Part shown: positions 13,212-22,757 of the stretch, piece by piece | Numbering within the stretch: position 1 is the stretch's first letter | Layout of the letters: every line of letters starts with the position of its first letter | Assembly (NCBI GenBank): GCA_002189035.1 | Contig: NEEC01000002.1 | Location: 4,239,001 to 4,303,000 of the forward strand | Direction: 5' to 3' | Length of the DNA stretch: 64,000 bases | Source: Utricularia gibba | Taxonomy: Eukaryota > Streptophyta > Magnoliopsida > Lamiales > Lentibulariaceae | Notes under the pieces: model-generated | Told to the model about the DNA's origin: nothing | The model's input: only the letters and a program-made list of their open reading frames with translations | The model's database searches: none | Position numbers and translations under genes: made by a program

Positions 13212-13973
13212 TACAGAAGCTTAAAAGAGATTCCGCAAACTCTAAACAATCTCCCTCAACTCAAGCAACAGAAAAGATTTCAGCTTGAAATCAGTGGTAC
13301 AGAATAATCGAAATCAACCGGCCCATCGGAGCAGGGAGGAGAGACCAGGGTAACAAAAATTGGGGCTTTTAAGTTTTATTTAGGGATTAAATAATTTAGT
13401 TTATTCGATAATAAATATAGATTTAATTTTCATAAAACATCAAAAAATGAATATAAATAATAATAAGAAAAAATTTAATAAAAAGGACTATATTTTTTTT
13501 GCAATATAAGATTAACTAAATATTTTTTGATGAATAATGACTCATGAATCAATATGATACTTACGCTATTATAACACTAATGAAGTATTAAAAATTAATA
13601 TGTAAATTATACGCTTAAATAATAAAATATGATATAAATTCATAATTCATTTTCACGTTTTGTGATTGATTAAGTTCAAATCCTATACCTTTGTTTACAA
13701 TCTTTAAGTGTTAATGTATTTTAGACGTATTTAATATATATTTATTTCAATATGAATTAAAATAATATTAATTTAATTTATTTATTTTAATAAATATATT
13801 AAATTAATAACTTCTTATGTATCTTATAAATGAATCTAAATTCAAATAAAAATACTATCATTATGAAAATAAAATAATCAATTAACGGGAAAATGGAGCG
13901 TGTCCATCCCCTCCCCACCAACATTTGGTGTGAGTGAAATGTCCCTCACCTTCACCAGCCATGCTGCAGCCTG
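13212..13973. other. Divergent intergenic region between HISN3 and 2S albumin
   Basis: The part next to HISN3 (to about 13370) probably holds its 5' untranslated region and promoter. The stretch 13380-13880 is very AT-rich and shows no gene or repeat that I can name. Confidence 0.4.
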
Positions 13974-13981
13974 CATGCATG
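13974..13981 (+). promoter_or_regulatory. RY (Sph) seed element CATGCATG upstream of 2S albumin
   Basis: CATGCATG lies about 170 bp before the albumin start codon. RY repeats are the known binding site of B3 seed regulators (ABI3/FUS3/LEC2) in storage-protein promoters. An ACGT core (CACGTAAA, 14061) lies between it and the TATA box, as often seen in seed promoters. Function is inferred from motif and position. Confidence 0.7.
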
Positions 13982-14091
13982 TGAATGGATGTGGAAGCTG
14001 GAAGAGGCCACGCTCACTGCTCCTGCTCCCACTCCATCCACCTGTTTCCTTCCAATCAAACACGTAAACTCTATGCAGCCGCGAGGAAGCC

Positions 14092-14100
14092 CTATATTAA
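14092..14100 (+). promoter_or_regulatory. TATA box of the 2S albumin gene
   Basis: CTATATTAA, 51-59 bp before the start codon, in a pyrimidine-rich leader. The spacing suits transcription starting near 14125 and a short 5' UTR. Confidence 0.65.
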
Positions 14101-14150
14101 CCCCCCTTTCTCCTCCACCATCTTCACTCAGTCATCAGCTACCAGCTTCA

Positions 14151-14630
14151 ATGGCGTCCCACAAGCTTGAAGTTGCAGCCCTTGTCGTGATGGCCATGCT
14201 CGCATTGGCCACTGGAAGCTCCTACACCACCATCGTCACCACCTCCGCTTCCGAGGAGGGCCGGGAGATGGAGCACCAGCAGTGGTGCCGCCAGCAGGTG
14301 CGGGAACAGGGGCGCGCCCGTCTCCAGAACTGCGAGAGGTACCTGTCTCAGCCGCGTCGGGGCGGTGGCCGATTCGGCAGGGGAGATGAACTTGTGGAGA
14401 ATCCATGGGAGGAGCAGGAGCAGAATCTGAGGCAATGCTGCCAGGAGTTGAGAAACTTCGACGAGGAATGCCAGTGTGAAGCAATCAAGCAGGTGGCCCA
14501 ACACGCGCAGCAGCAGGGAAAGGGCATCTTCGGCGCCGGTCAATCGGAGGTGTATGAGAAGGCTAGAGAGCTCCCACGCCGCTGCAACTTGCGCATGGAA
14601 CAATGCAGCTTCCGCCTTGTCTTCGTTTGA
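14151..14630 (+). CDS. 2S albumin seed storage protein
   Basis: Intronless gene for a 159-residue preproprotein. Residues 1 to about 22 are a signal peptide (ALVVMAMLALATG), followed by a short propeptide and a small and a large subunit. The eight-cysteine 2S albumin pattern is complete: C (WCRQQ), C (NCERY), CC (QCCQEL), CxC (CQCEAI), C (RCNLR) and C (QCSFR), which in the family form four disulfides. Gln, Arg and Glu are abundant, as expected for a nitrogen reserve kept in protein storage vacuoles. I chose the ATG at 14151 because it follows the TATA box at a sensible distance and starts the signal peptide; an in-frame extension back to 13989 would run through the promoter. GC-rich coding sequence stands out from the AT-rich surroundings. 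The gene converges on FtsZ2 with 289 bp between stops. Members of this family are common seed allergens. Confidence 0.95.
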   Translation: MASHKLEVAALVVMAMLALATGSSYTTIVTTSASEEGREMEHQQWCRQQVREQGRARLQNCERYLSQPRRGGGRFGRGDELVENPWEEQEQNLRQCCQELRNFDEECQCEAIKQVAQHAQQQGKGIFGAGQSEVYEKARELPRRCNLRMEQCSFRLVFV

Positions 14631-14653
14631 GAGAGTTCCCAGTGCTGGATTTC

Positions 14654-14659
14654 AATAAA
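14654..14659 (+). terminator. Polyadenylation signal of the 2S albumin gene
   Basis: AATAAA 24 bp after the stop codon, followed by GT-rich sequence (GGCTGTGTACGTGTGCG). Position and context fit a plant poly(A) signal. Confidence 0.6.
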
Positions 14660-14919
14660 CAAGGGCTGTGTACGTGTGCGTGCATACCCATTCCTGTTGA
14701 GCAGGAGCTGCTTTTGGAATAAGAAATAACGCAAACTTCTGTGTCATGCAAAATCTCCTCCTTCCCTCACTAACAGTTTCCAAGTAACATTAAACTTTAA
14801 AAGGATTTCGGTACATCATTCTTATTCAACATAAGGAAGCAAAAGGCTCGAACTTCTGTACAGGAACATGTTAACCTCAGTCATCATCCATTACTTCCCT
14901 TTCTCATTTTAGAGCACCA

Positions 14920-17091
14920 TTAAGATCTGGTAAAGCGAGAGCGACCTTTCTTCCTCAAAAACTCAGGTATGCCCAAGGGATTGCCGTCTACAGATGAGGA
15001 AGATCGACGGTCCGCGCTGTGATATGCATCTCCTCCGGCAACCTGATTTTTCCGCAGCAGGAACACACAACCAAGTTGAAGATAGGTATGATGGTTGTGG
15101 GGCGTCATGAGAGAGGGACTAAAGGTACCTGCTGTTCTTCTTGACGCTTAAAGCCGGTGGCTATTAACGTTATCCTCACCTGTATGCATGGAAATATACA
15201 TTATCATGTACTGGAAGTCCAGTCAACAAAATTGAGAGAGATCTGAATGAGTTACTTGGCCAGTCAGAGACGGATCCAGCACTGCACCAAAAATCAGGTT
15301 GGCGCTTGGATCAACGAGGTCGTATATGACTTCGGCAGCAGCATTTACCTGTGATGCCATATTCCACGATTATCAAGAAAGATCACTAGGACTTCTTCTG
15401 TAGTTATTCCTGAGAATCTTAGATTGGAAAACAATGAAAAAAAAGCCCTCTTGACTCCATAAGAGAATGGAATAAGACCTCGAACAACGTTAGATCACTG
15501 CCACCAGTTATATTCCACACAATCCCCGTAGCTCTTTCTATGCCAATGTCAAGTAAGGGAGACTGAATGGCATTCAGTGCTGCATCTCTAGCCCTGTTAT
15601 TTCCTGCATTATGACCAACGGCAACATTAGAAAAAAAGACTAATTTATGCAGAAGGGCAATTTCTGTGACTTACAGGAATAGAAATCAATGCAGTATTAC
15701 ACCCCAAGCTAAAGGTACCTGTTCCTGTGCCAATACCCATCAATGAAGATCCAGCATTTGCCATAATGGCCCTCACATCGGCAAAATCTACATTGACTAG
15801 TCCAGGGATCTGTACGTAGCAAAAACAAACTTGAAACTTTCTTCAGAGTAGAAGAGCAACTTTATGTTGGGAAACACTTCACAATGCAAAATGGGAGAAG
15901 GATTTTTCAAACACAATTCGTGAATTTAGAAATGTACCGTGATGATGTCAGAGATACCACAAACACCTTGACGAAGAATGTCATCAGCAAGATTAAAAGC
16001 TTCTGTAACTGGCGTGGATGGTGCAACTGCAGTCAAGAGTTTATCATTTGGAATAACTATTAGAGTATCAACATTCTCCCGCAATGCAGCAATCCCTTCC
16101 TGAGCCTGAACTGCTCTTTTTCGTCCCTCGAAGGAAAACGGAGTTGTGACTATGCCCACAGTTAAAATTCCCATAGACTTGGCAAATCCTGCAATCGTAG
16201 GAGCTGCCCCAGTTCCGGTTCCACCTCCCATGCCAGCCTGCACTTTTTTCTTGGAGATTAAAATGAAATACATAATAGAATTTCACAATACTTATGGACT
16301 CAAGACTATAAAAAAGTTGGCTCCACTTTTCATGTATACTGACTGTTGCCATGTCAGCTACGTGAATTGCTTTCAAACATGGAACAGAACACAACCGACA
16401 AACACGGGAAATATCATTGAAACATTTGATCGTCATAAATAATCCGCTGAAGTAAGAAAGTAACATACAGTTACAAAAACCATGTCAGCTCCATGCATTG
16501 CTTTCTCAATGGATTCCTTGCTTTCTAAGGCAGCATTCTTTCCAATATCCGGGTTTCCGCCAGCACCAAGCCCTCTCGTGAGCTCCTGGCCAATCTGCAA
16601 TCGATGCTCATCAAAAACAGGTGACAACCTCATCGCTTGGACATCAGTGTTAACAATCCAGAACTCAACTCCATTCTTTGAACCTTCAATCATACGATTA
16701 ACAGCATTAGAGCCACCACCTCCTACACCGATAACTTTGATCTTGGCTGCATTATAATTACTCAAATTTGAAGAATCCCTCAATATCTCAGACATATTTC
16801 CACTAGATGTGTCCTCTTTGTGACCCATCATTGAGTTTGGCTCGCTCCTAGGCATGGGTGTCTCCGAGTGCAGACTCACAAGCGAATTCATGCTCTGAAA
16901 CCGGTCTACATTATGTGAGTTCATGGAACATCTGAAACTAGGAAACCTTGAAGCCCATTCTTTACTAGCAGTTGACAACCCAGTACTTTCTTCAGTCATT
17001 TTCAGCGGAAAACCTGGCCCCTAACTGACAGCAGCCCTAATGGCGGACGAGCGCCAGAAGGAGTGATGCAAGGGGATATGCAATGAGCCAT
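14920..17091 (-). CDS. FTSZ2: FtsZ2, plastid division tubulin homologue; frame slip in the transit peptide
   Basis: GTP-binding tubulin-like protein that forms the stromal Z ring with FtsZ1. Seven exons join cleanly: main first exon to 16469, then 16237-15938, 15809-15719, 15603-15479, 15348-15256, 15179-15129 and 15042-14920. Motifs: [14 protein letters not shown], the tubulin signature [29 protein letters not shown], and the FtsZ2-specific C-terminus [13 protein letters not shown] that binds ARC6. The longest open frame starts at 16999 (437 residues) and lacks a transit peptide. The true start is probably 17091, because [19 protein letters not shown] resembles FtsZ2 N-termini. It is 92 bp upstream, one base out of frame; one more T in the run at 17009-17012 would restore V-F-P-L-K before the internal Met. 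RQGV is followed by Cys where plant FtsZ2 usually has Arg (CGT to TGT). Likely functional. Confidence 0.92.
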
Positions 17092-17663
17092 TATCCAACA
17101 AACGCTTCTACTGTACGACTCAGCCCTTAGCGTTCAAACAACCTCCATCGCTAATTTCCGGTCAGAAAAACCTGCAAAATCACATTTCGCAGCTATACCG
17201 TAAACATGAACAGGAAATTTTTAGAGAAAAAAATTTTAACCCGCAGACGTACGCACGCAGCCGACACAAAGCCTCCCGTTGTTGAGGAAACAATGAAGAT
17301 ACAACCCGAAGAAAAAACAGCAAAGATTAGACAAAGAATGAGGCGAACACATTCAGCGCAGTCCCACAACTGAACCCCACAAGGCGCCCTCCAATTACGG
17401 ACGGTCGGCCTTTCACGACCAACAACACTAGTAATGTGTTTCTTAGGAGGAGGTGTCTCAGACGGGTTATCCGCTTGCTGCGCTTTCCCATGGAAGGTCC
17501 ATTTGATGACGTAGATATAAGCCCAATAGTCGGGCCAATAATTTCTGTGTGGCCCAATTACTACATTACTGGGAAGCCCAATTAAAGTGGGTTTGATTGA
17601 ATGGATTGAATAAAAATAGGTTAATAGATGTAGAATCATTTTATTTATGCTTGGTTAAAAGAT
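17092..17663 (-). promoter_or_regulatory. FtsZ2 5' region with possible 5' UTR intron
   Basis: On the minus strand a pyrimidine-poor stretch ends in GATTTTGCAG at about 17173, a plausible acceptor of a 5' UTR intron just upstream of the inferred FtsZ2 start. The region to 17560 is of mixed composition and could be leader and promoter. No TATA box is certain. Confidence 0.3.
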
Positions 17664-17735
17664 AGGAAAAATCGTTTTTTAAGTCACAATTTTTTACATA
17701 TTTTCATTTTACAGTCAAACACTTTAATTTAGGGC
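17664..17735 (+). repeat. Left terminal inverted repeat of the MULE
   Basis: Aligned by eye with the reverse complement of 21772-21839: GGAAAAATC, TTTTTTAA, and TATTTTCATTTTACARTCAAAYACTTT are shared, with a few differences between. Confidence 0.75.
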
Positions 17736-18010
17736 TACGTTTTGTTTCAATACAAACGTTTGAAAAAAAACATACAATTCTATACTAACGTTTGTATAAT
17801 GTGATTTTTGGTACATACGTTGTCTAATTTTATAGATTTTACATACAAACGTTTTCAAAATTTTTATTTTGAAACTAATGTTTTGAAAAATAATATATCT
17901 TCAATACCAACGTTTTTTTGAAATTTTTTTTGATACATATGTTTGTAATTTATCTTTTAAATAAAAACACACATTTTAACACCTATATTATGAGAACAAA
18001 CGTTTACTAA
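17736..18010. repeat. Left subterminal array of AACGTTTG words
   Basis: About eight to ten degenerate copies of TACAAACGTTTG or ACTAACGTTTGTA, in both orientations (17752, 17790, 17812, 17848, 17875, 17906, 17937, 17997). Clustered subterminal motifs near TIRs are typical transposase binding regions. The right arm has a matching array. Confidence 0.6.
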
Positions 18011-18369
18011 TGGGCTTTTATTTCAGTACATATATTTAGTTGGCCCATTCTCAAATTGAGAAATGTAATATAATTAGGGTTCAGTTATTCCTAGCCACCA
18101 TGATGAAATCCTCTGATTTTTGTTAGCCATCACGATCCATCACAAACCACCCTGATTGTTGACCCGTCGTCTTCTTGACCCATCACGATCGTCCTTATTT
18201 AGTAGCCCATCACTCTCTTGACTCTGAGTCGGTGTTCTCAGATTCTGGGACTAAAGCCTGCTATGCATATTGTACTACCTTCAATACATGCAATACTTTA
18301 TTTTCTATGTATGGTTAATTAATCATATGTGATATTTAACTGATTTAAAGTGTATGGTGATTTATGTAG

Positions 18370-18829
18370 TTGCGGCATTGTGTTAGACATCTACAAGAGA
18401 ATGTAGGTGCACATTCAGATGCTGTCAAGACTCAAGTTTGGAAGTGTGCAACATCATCCACGCCAGCTACTTGGAGAATGGAAATGGATGCCCTTGGTCG
18501 GTTGAACAGCAATGCATACAATAGGATGAGTAAAATAAACTCAGCTAGGTGGACGCATGCATACTTCACTGAGGATGCCAAATGTGGAGCTTTAATAAAT
18601 AATATTTCGGAGTCTAGGAATGCCTCCTTACTTGATGCACGGCGATTACCGATACTACGAATGCTAGAAGAGATCAGATGGACCATTGCCAACCGATTTA
18701 ACAAACGACGTGCAGAAGCATCCAAATGGAAATATAGGTACTCCCCATCATCCATGCAAACTATAGAGAACAAGACAATTACAATTTTGTCGTGCATGTG
18801 GATACACAGGGCACAATGCACGGACATGT
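18370..18829 (+). pseudogene. MULE transposase C-terminal remnant plus zinc knuckle
   Basis: The open frame reads HCVRHLQENVGAHSDAV, VWKCATSSTPATW, ALINNISESRNASLLDAR and LPILRMLEEIRW, the conserved tail of plant MULE transposases (SWIM-side half). The CX2CX4HX4C knuckle CRACGYTGHNARTC (18788-18829) follows in the +1 frame, so a frameshift separates it. The N-terminal DDE part is missing. Not able to act alone. Confidence 0.75.
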
Positions 18830-18939
18830 GAGCTGAACTCCAAAAAAAAAAAGGTAGTCTGCTATATTGGATCATAGGTTTGTTCCATATGGTGTGATAT
18901 TATTTGTTATCAAGATCTATTGTTTCCTTATTATAGGAA

Positions 18940-20242
18940 AAGGAAGATTGTGGAAAAAATGAAGAAAATGAACAAGGAACACAAGAACCATCCATAGGAA
19001 TAGAGCCAAAGGTCACCTCTGATCAACCCCAAAATTCAGCTACTTCCAAGGGAAACATAGACATGCCAAAAAAAGACGAAAAGGTATGATTTTTTAATCT
19101 TTGTTTCATTCTTGAGTTCATGTGTTTAGTTTGTTGAAATCAGAGTCCACAAGTGAAACAAGAGAAGACTTTGAGTAGGGAGAGTTCTCACCCCCCTATA
19201 ATGGTAGGACAGTGGTTTGTCAATGTCCAAAATGTCATTCTTTCGTCTGACAATTCCACTATTGTGAACGATGGTGTATCGAAACAAAAGACGAAGGATT
19301 GCAAGAACAAGAAGCGTCTTCCTAGCTTTCGTAAATATGGAATTCTTAGTGATTATGATTTTACAGAAGTGTTACGTCATATTAGAGGTGAGATTCCAGA
19401 AGAGTGACTGGACATTTTTTATTTCATTGACCCTCTATATTTCAATGAGTGGATTGGTAATGAGGAGAGAGTTCGTAGAATATTTCCCCATCGACCAGCC
19501 TTCCTTACTTGCCCATACGTGGTGTGGCCTATTGTTTATTGGTAAGCTACACTTTGCTTTATATTTGAATATTATATACAATGTGTTTAACTTGTTATGT
19601 TCTACAACTAGAGGTCATTGGGTGGTGATAGTATGCTGTAACTTTGGAGATGCTCGCAATAGAATGATCTTTGTCTTAGATTCTTTGGGTGCAGGAGATG
19701 CATTATGTCCAGCGGAAGAAGATTTGTAAAGGTACTAGAAATTATTATGCTACATTAATCAATAAATTAGCTATGACTAAATCACTACTTTACTTGTGTA
19801 GGTGTCTGAAATACATGCTAGGGTATGCGGCACCTTCTTTCGATGTTAATGAGCTGGATTCTGTGCCTATTCGCTTTTCTGAAGTACACACAATGCAACC
19901 TCAATAAATAGCATAGTACAAACACTTATAGCAAATTGATTTTTAAAGTTATTCTTTTTATAGGTTACACTACAAACTAGACTAACTGAATGTGGGTTAT
20001 ATGCTTTATATTCGGTGAGGCTCCTCATGCAGAATGCACCACCAGTTTTCTTTCCTTCTGAGTATTCATTATTTGTAAGCCTCTAACCATTCAAAATTGT
20101 TAAATACAATAAGTGGAATACTACTAACTTTGGTCATTTTTTAGCTTACAAGAAGTTGGTATACAAGTTATGATGTATTACAATTCGCTCCAACATGTGG
20201 ATTGCCAAATGTGATGATGGGTGGACGTCGACGATTCCCCTG
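18940..20242 (+). pseudogene. Ulp1-like (C48) cysteine protease gene carried by the MULE
   Basis: A multi-exon gene resembling SUMO-type proteases. Blocks: PSFRKYGILSDYDFTEVLRH; after an intron GHWVVIVCCNFG (catalytic His) and FVLDSLGAGD (catalytic Asp); further on LQTRLTECGLYALYSVRLL (oxyanion Gln region and catalytic Cys) and VFFPSEYSLF. Approximate exon ends: 19084, 19533, 19734, 19905, 20076 and 20242. The His-Asp-Cys residues all survive. One stop (TGA at 19406-19408, where TGG would fit) breaks the frame after IPEE. The 5' end is uncertain. Kaonashi-type MULEs are known to carry such genes; the host role is unknown. Confidence 0.7.
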
Positions 20243-20824
20243 AAATCAAATACGTATAGCATGTTGAGATGAACTGGTTAGTTTGATATAGTTGATTTCC
20301 AAACTTCAATAGCTATATCGTTGTTTCTTTTGATTGGCATGCTTATCGTTTAGTTTACTCTGATGGATAACATGATATTTAAACATTTCGATAATTCCAA
20401 AAAATGTTTAATTATCTAATATTTAGTTTTCATTCTATTCATATCAATAGGAATATTTAATTAATGTCATGTATCATTTTATAAAAAAGTGTTTAATCAA
20501 CTTAAAATGCACTAAGTTTATTATGATGGATTCAAATTATTAAATGTTGGAATAGATATTTACAATTATATTACTTATAATATTAATATATTATTTAGAT
20601 ATTTTTTAATTATTAGAAAAAGTTTTCGGATATTGTTGTAAATTTTGAAAAACTTATAAATATGAATATAATATAATAATCAAATTCACATAATAAAGTA
20701 AATTAAATTAATGAGTTTGAAAACATGAAAATTTGAAATACACATAAATTATATTTTTTTATTAATTTTTAATATATATTATAATATATTAATTATTTTT
20801 AATATATTTTGTTCAAAATCATAA

Positions 20825-21100
20825 TTTACAATAAACGCATGTATAAAAAAGTATGTGTAAAAAAAACATTTGTATTGTTTTTTTAACTTTTTTAAACAAC
20901 GTATGTATTTAAACAATGTTTTAAAAAACGTTGATATTTAAAAAATAATATAATATTTAACGTTTGTACCAAAATGATATATTTTGAAACGTTTGTATTG
21001 AATTTGAATAAAAACTGAAACATTTGTACCACAAAACTATTTCAAAAACGTGTGCATCTAATTATAAGTAATCTTTGAAACGTTAGCATCAAAACATATT
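20825..21100. repeat. Right subterminal array of AACGTTTG words
   Basis: Mirror of the left array: GTATGTGT, ACATTTGTATT, AACGTATGTATT, AACGTTGATATT, TAACGTTTGTACC, AACGTTTGTATTG, AACATTTGTACC, AACGTGTGCATC and AACGTTAGCATC at 20-30 bp spacing. Confidence 0.6.
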
Positions 21101-21108
21101 TTTCCTCC

Positions 21109-21781
21109 TTTAATTTATACAAAATATAGTCAATAAGTTTATTAATAAATTCAATTTATGGCATTTTAGTTAAAAACTATTTTAAAAATTTTTAAAATTT
21201 GAGATAAATATTTTTCAAGAGAACTAAAATTTAATATACATTTTTAAAAAATATTGTAAATTTTAAAAAAATTGTTCAAAAATATTAAAAAATTATGGAA
21301 AATTATTACAATTGTTTCTAATTTCATTTCTTATAATTTCCTACAAAATGATATCATAGAAATAATAATTCTATACACAAAACTTCCTTTATCTCTTCGT
21401 ATTTCTATTTTAATCTAAAACATTTATGCAAATTCAAGTATCAAAATGAATTATTTGTTAGTATGTATGATACAGTTGGTATAATCGAAGATGAAACTTA
21501 CGAGGAAGACGTAGTATTTTAGAGGAAAGATTAGAATGCATTATTTATGTTCATCTATTACTATTAAGATTTCTCAATTTCAAAAAAATTGAATAATGGA
21601 AGTATAATAGAAGAAATATTAAAAATTGAGAAAAATAATTTTAAAATATTTAAAATATTTTTAAAAATATATATTGAATTTTAGTTCTATTTAAAAATAT
21701 ATATATCTCAAATTTTTAAAATTTTTGGCTGAAATGCCATAAATTGAGTTTATTGGTAAACTTGTTGACTGAATTTTAAAG
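21109..21781. repeat. Large inverted repeat inside the right arm of the MULE
   Basis: About 165 bp at 21109-21275 matches, in reverse complement, about 165 bp at 21615-21781. Shared words are CAATTTATGGCATTT, TTTTAAAAATTTGAGATA and AGAACTAAAATT. The loop is about 340 bp. This could be a nested MITE or a fold-back duplication of the TIR-proximal sequence. Confidence 0.6.
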
Positions 21782-21848
21782 TATTTGATTGTAAAATGAA
21801 AATAACTGAAACATTATAATTTAAAAAATGATTTTTCCCTTAAAAGAT

Positions 21849-22560
21849 TTTAATAATTGAGTTTTTTTTGTTTTCTATTATAAAATGATGAATTACACCA
21901 CACTTATTCAGTTGTAGTGTTTGTGACTTAATTCATAAGGTTGCTACAGTTTGTTACCCACGAGCACCACACTCGCTCAATTACAATGCCTGCAGCTTAA
22001 TTTACAGGTTGATGTAGTATGGTATTTACGAGTATTGCAATTGTGGTAATTGCGGCTTAATTTATAAGATTACTATGCTATGCTGTCTGCAAGCACCACA
22101 CTCACTCAGTTGGGTGATTACGACTTAATTTATATGGTGGTTATTGTATGGTATCTACATGCACTGCACTTGATCAATTGTGATGGGTTTTCCAAAATAC
22201 AAAATACCAAGTTTACAAACTTATCAACACCTACTTACATACGTGAACTAAAAGAGCCCTTTGTAACCTTTATTTGCCTCTGGATTAAGATTTGGTTATT
22301 TCATGTTGATATGTGTACAATTTTTTTCCCCAATAATCACCCAGGCCATGTTGTAATAATTGGCCAGACATCTTTTTTTTTTTTTTTTTCTCATGAAGGG
22401 AATTGCTTGCTAGGGTGAAATAGTAGTCACGTATTGAAATTAGCCATACACATAACTGGATGATAAGCTACACTCCCACGTACTTTTTGGATCCCTTGGG
22501 ACCAAATTCTTTCTGGTTTCTTGCAACCACAAATTGGGCAACTTGAAGGATGGAGAACTT
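21849..22560. other. Intergenic sequence with a poly-T run
   Basis: Repeated phrases (CTTAATTTATAAG, GCACCACACTC) at 21900-22130 suggest a decayed short tandem repeat. A run of about 20 T lies at 22371-22390. No gene is recognised. Confidence 0.4.
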
Positions 22561-22568
22561 TATGCTTC

Positions 22569-22574
22569 CACGTG
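22569..22574 (+). promoter_or_regulatory. G-box CACGTG upstream of the FT-like pseudogene
   Basis: Perfect CACGTG palindrome within CCACGTGTCA, about 185 bp before the ancestral start. G-boxes bind bZIP/bHLH factors; use here is only inferred. Confidence 0.4.
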
Positions 22575-22726
22575 TCATTACCTTGAAGCAGAAAGATATA
22601 TTCCGCCTATTGTGTGGTTGATTTTTAAATTCCGCTAAGGATAATGTGAAGGAATATACGTAGAAAGCGGATTGGAATCCCAGCCTTCTAAAAGCGGCCC
22701 TGGCGATGGCCGCGGCCCGCGCCCGC

Positions 22727-22733
22727 TATAAAT
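22727..22733 (+). promoter_or_regulatory. TATA box of the FT-like pseudogene
   Basis: TATAAAT in a GC-rich setting, only 31 bp before the ancestral ATG at 22758. That leaves almost no 5' UTR, so either the leader was very short or sequence was lost. Confidence 0.5.
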
Positions 22734-22757
22734 CAACTTTCCATGGTTGTTGGAAAC

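Larger units (their letters stand above)
17664..21839. mobile_element. Complete Mutator-like element (MULE) with Ulp1 protease gene, 4176 bp
   Basis: Bounded by a perfect 9-bp target duplication TTAAAAGAT (17655-17663 and 21840-21848). The ends are inverted copies starting AGGAAAAATC and GGGAAAAATC, about 70 bp long with the shared block TATTTTCATTTTACARTCAA. Inside are a MULE transposase remnant, a CCHC knuckle and a Ulp1 (C48) cysteine protease gene, the combination known from Kaonashi-type MULEs. Both arms carry arrays of an AACGTTTGTA-like word. Boundaries are read directly from the sequence. Confidence 0.85.

Noticed and set aside
13989-14150. N-terminal extension of the 2S albumin open frame
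   Set aside because: It runs through the TATA box and leader and would place a non-signal sequence before a clear signal peptide.
14148-14603. Long minus-strand open frames opposite the 2S albumin
   Set aside because: Shadow frames caused by GC-rich coding sequence; no family match.
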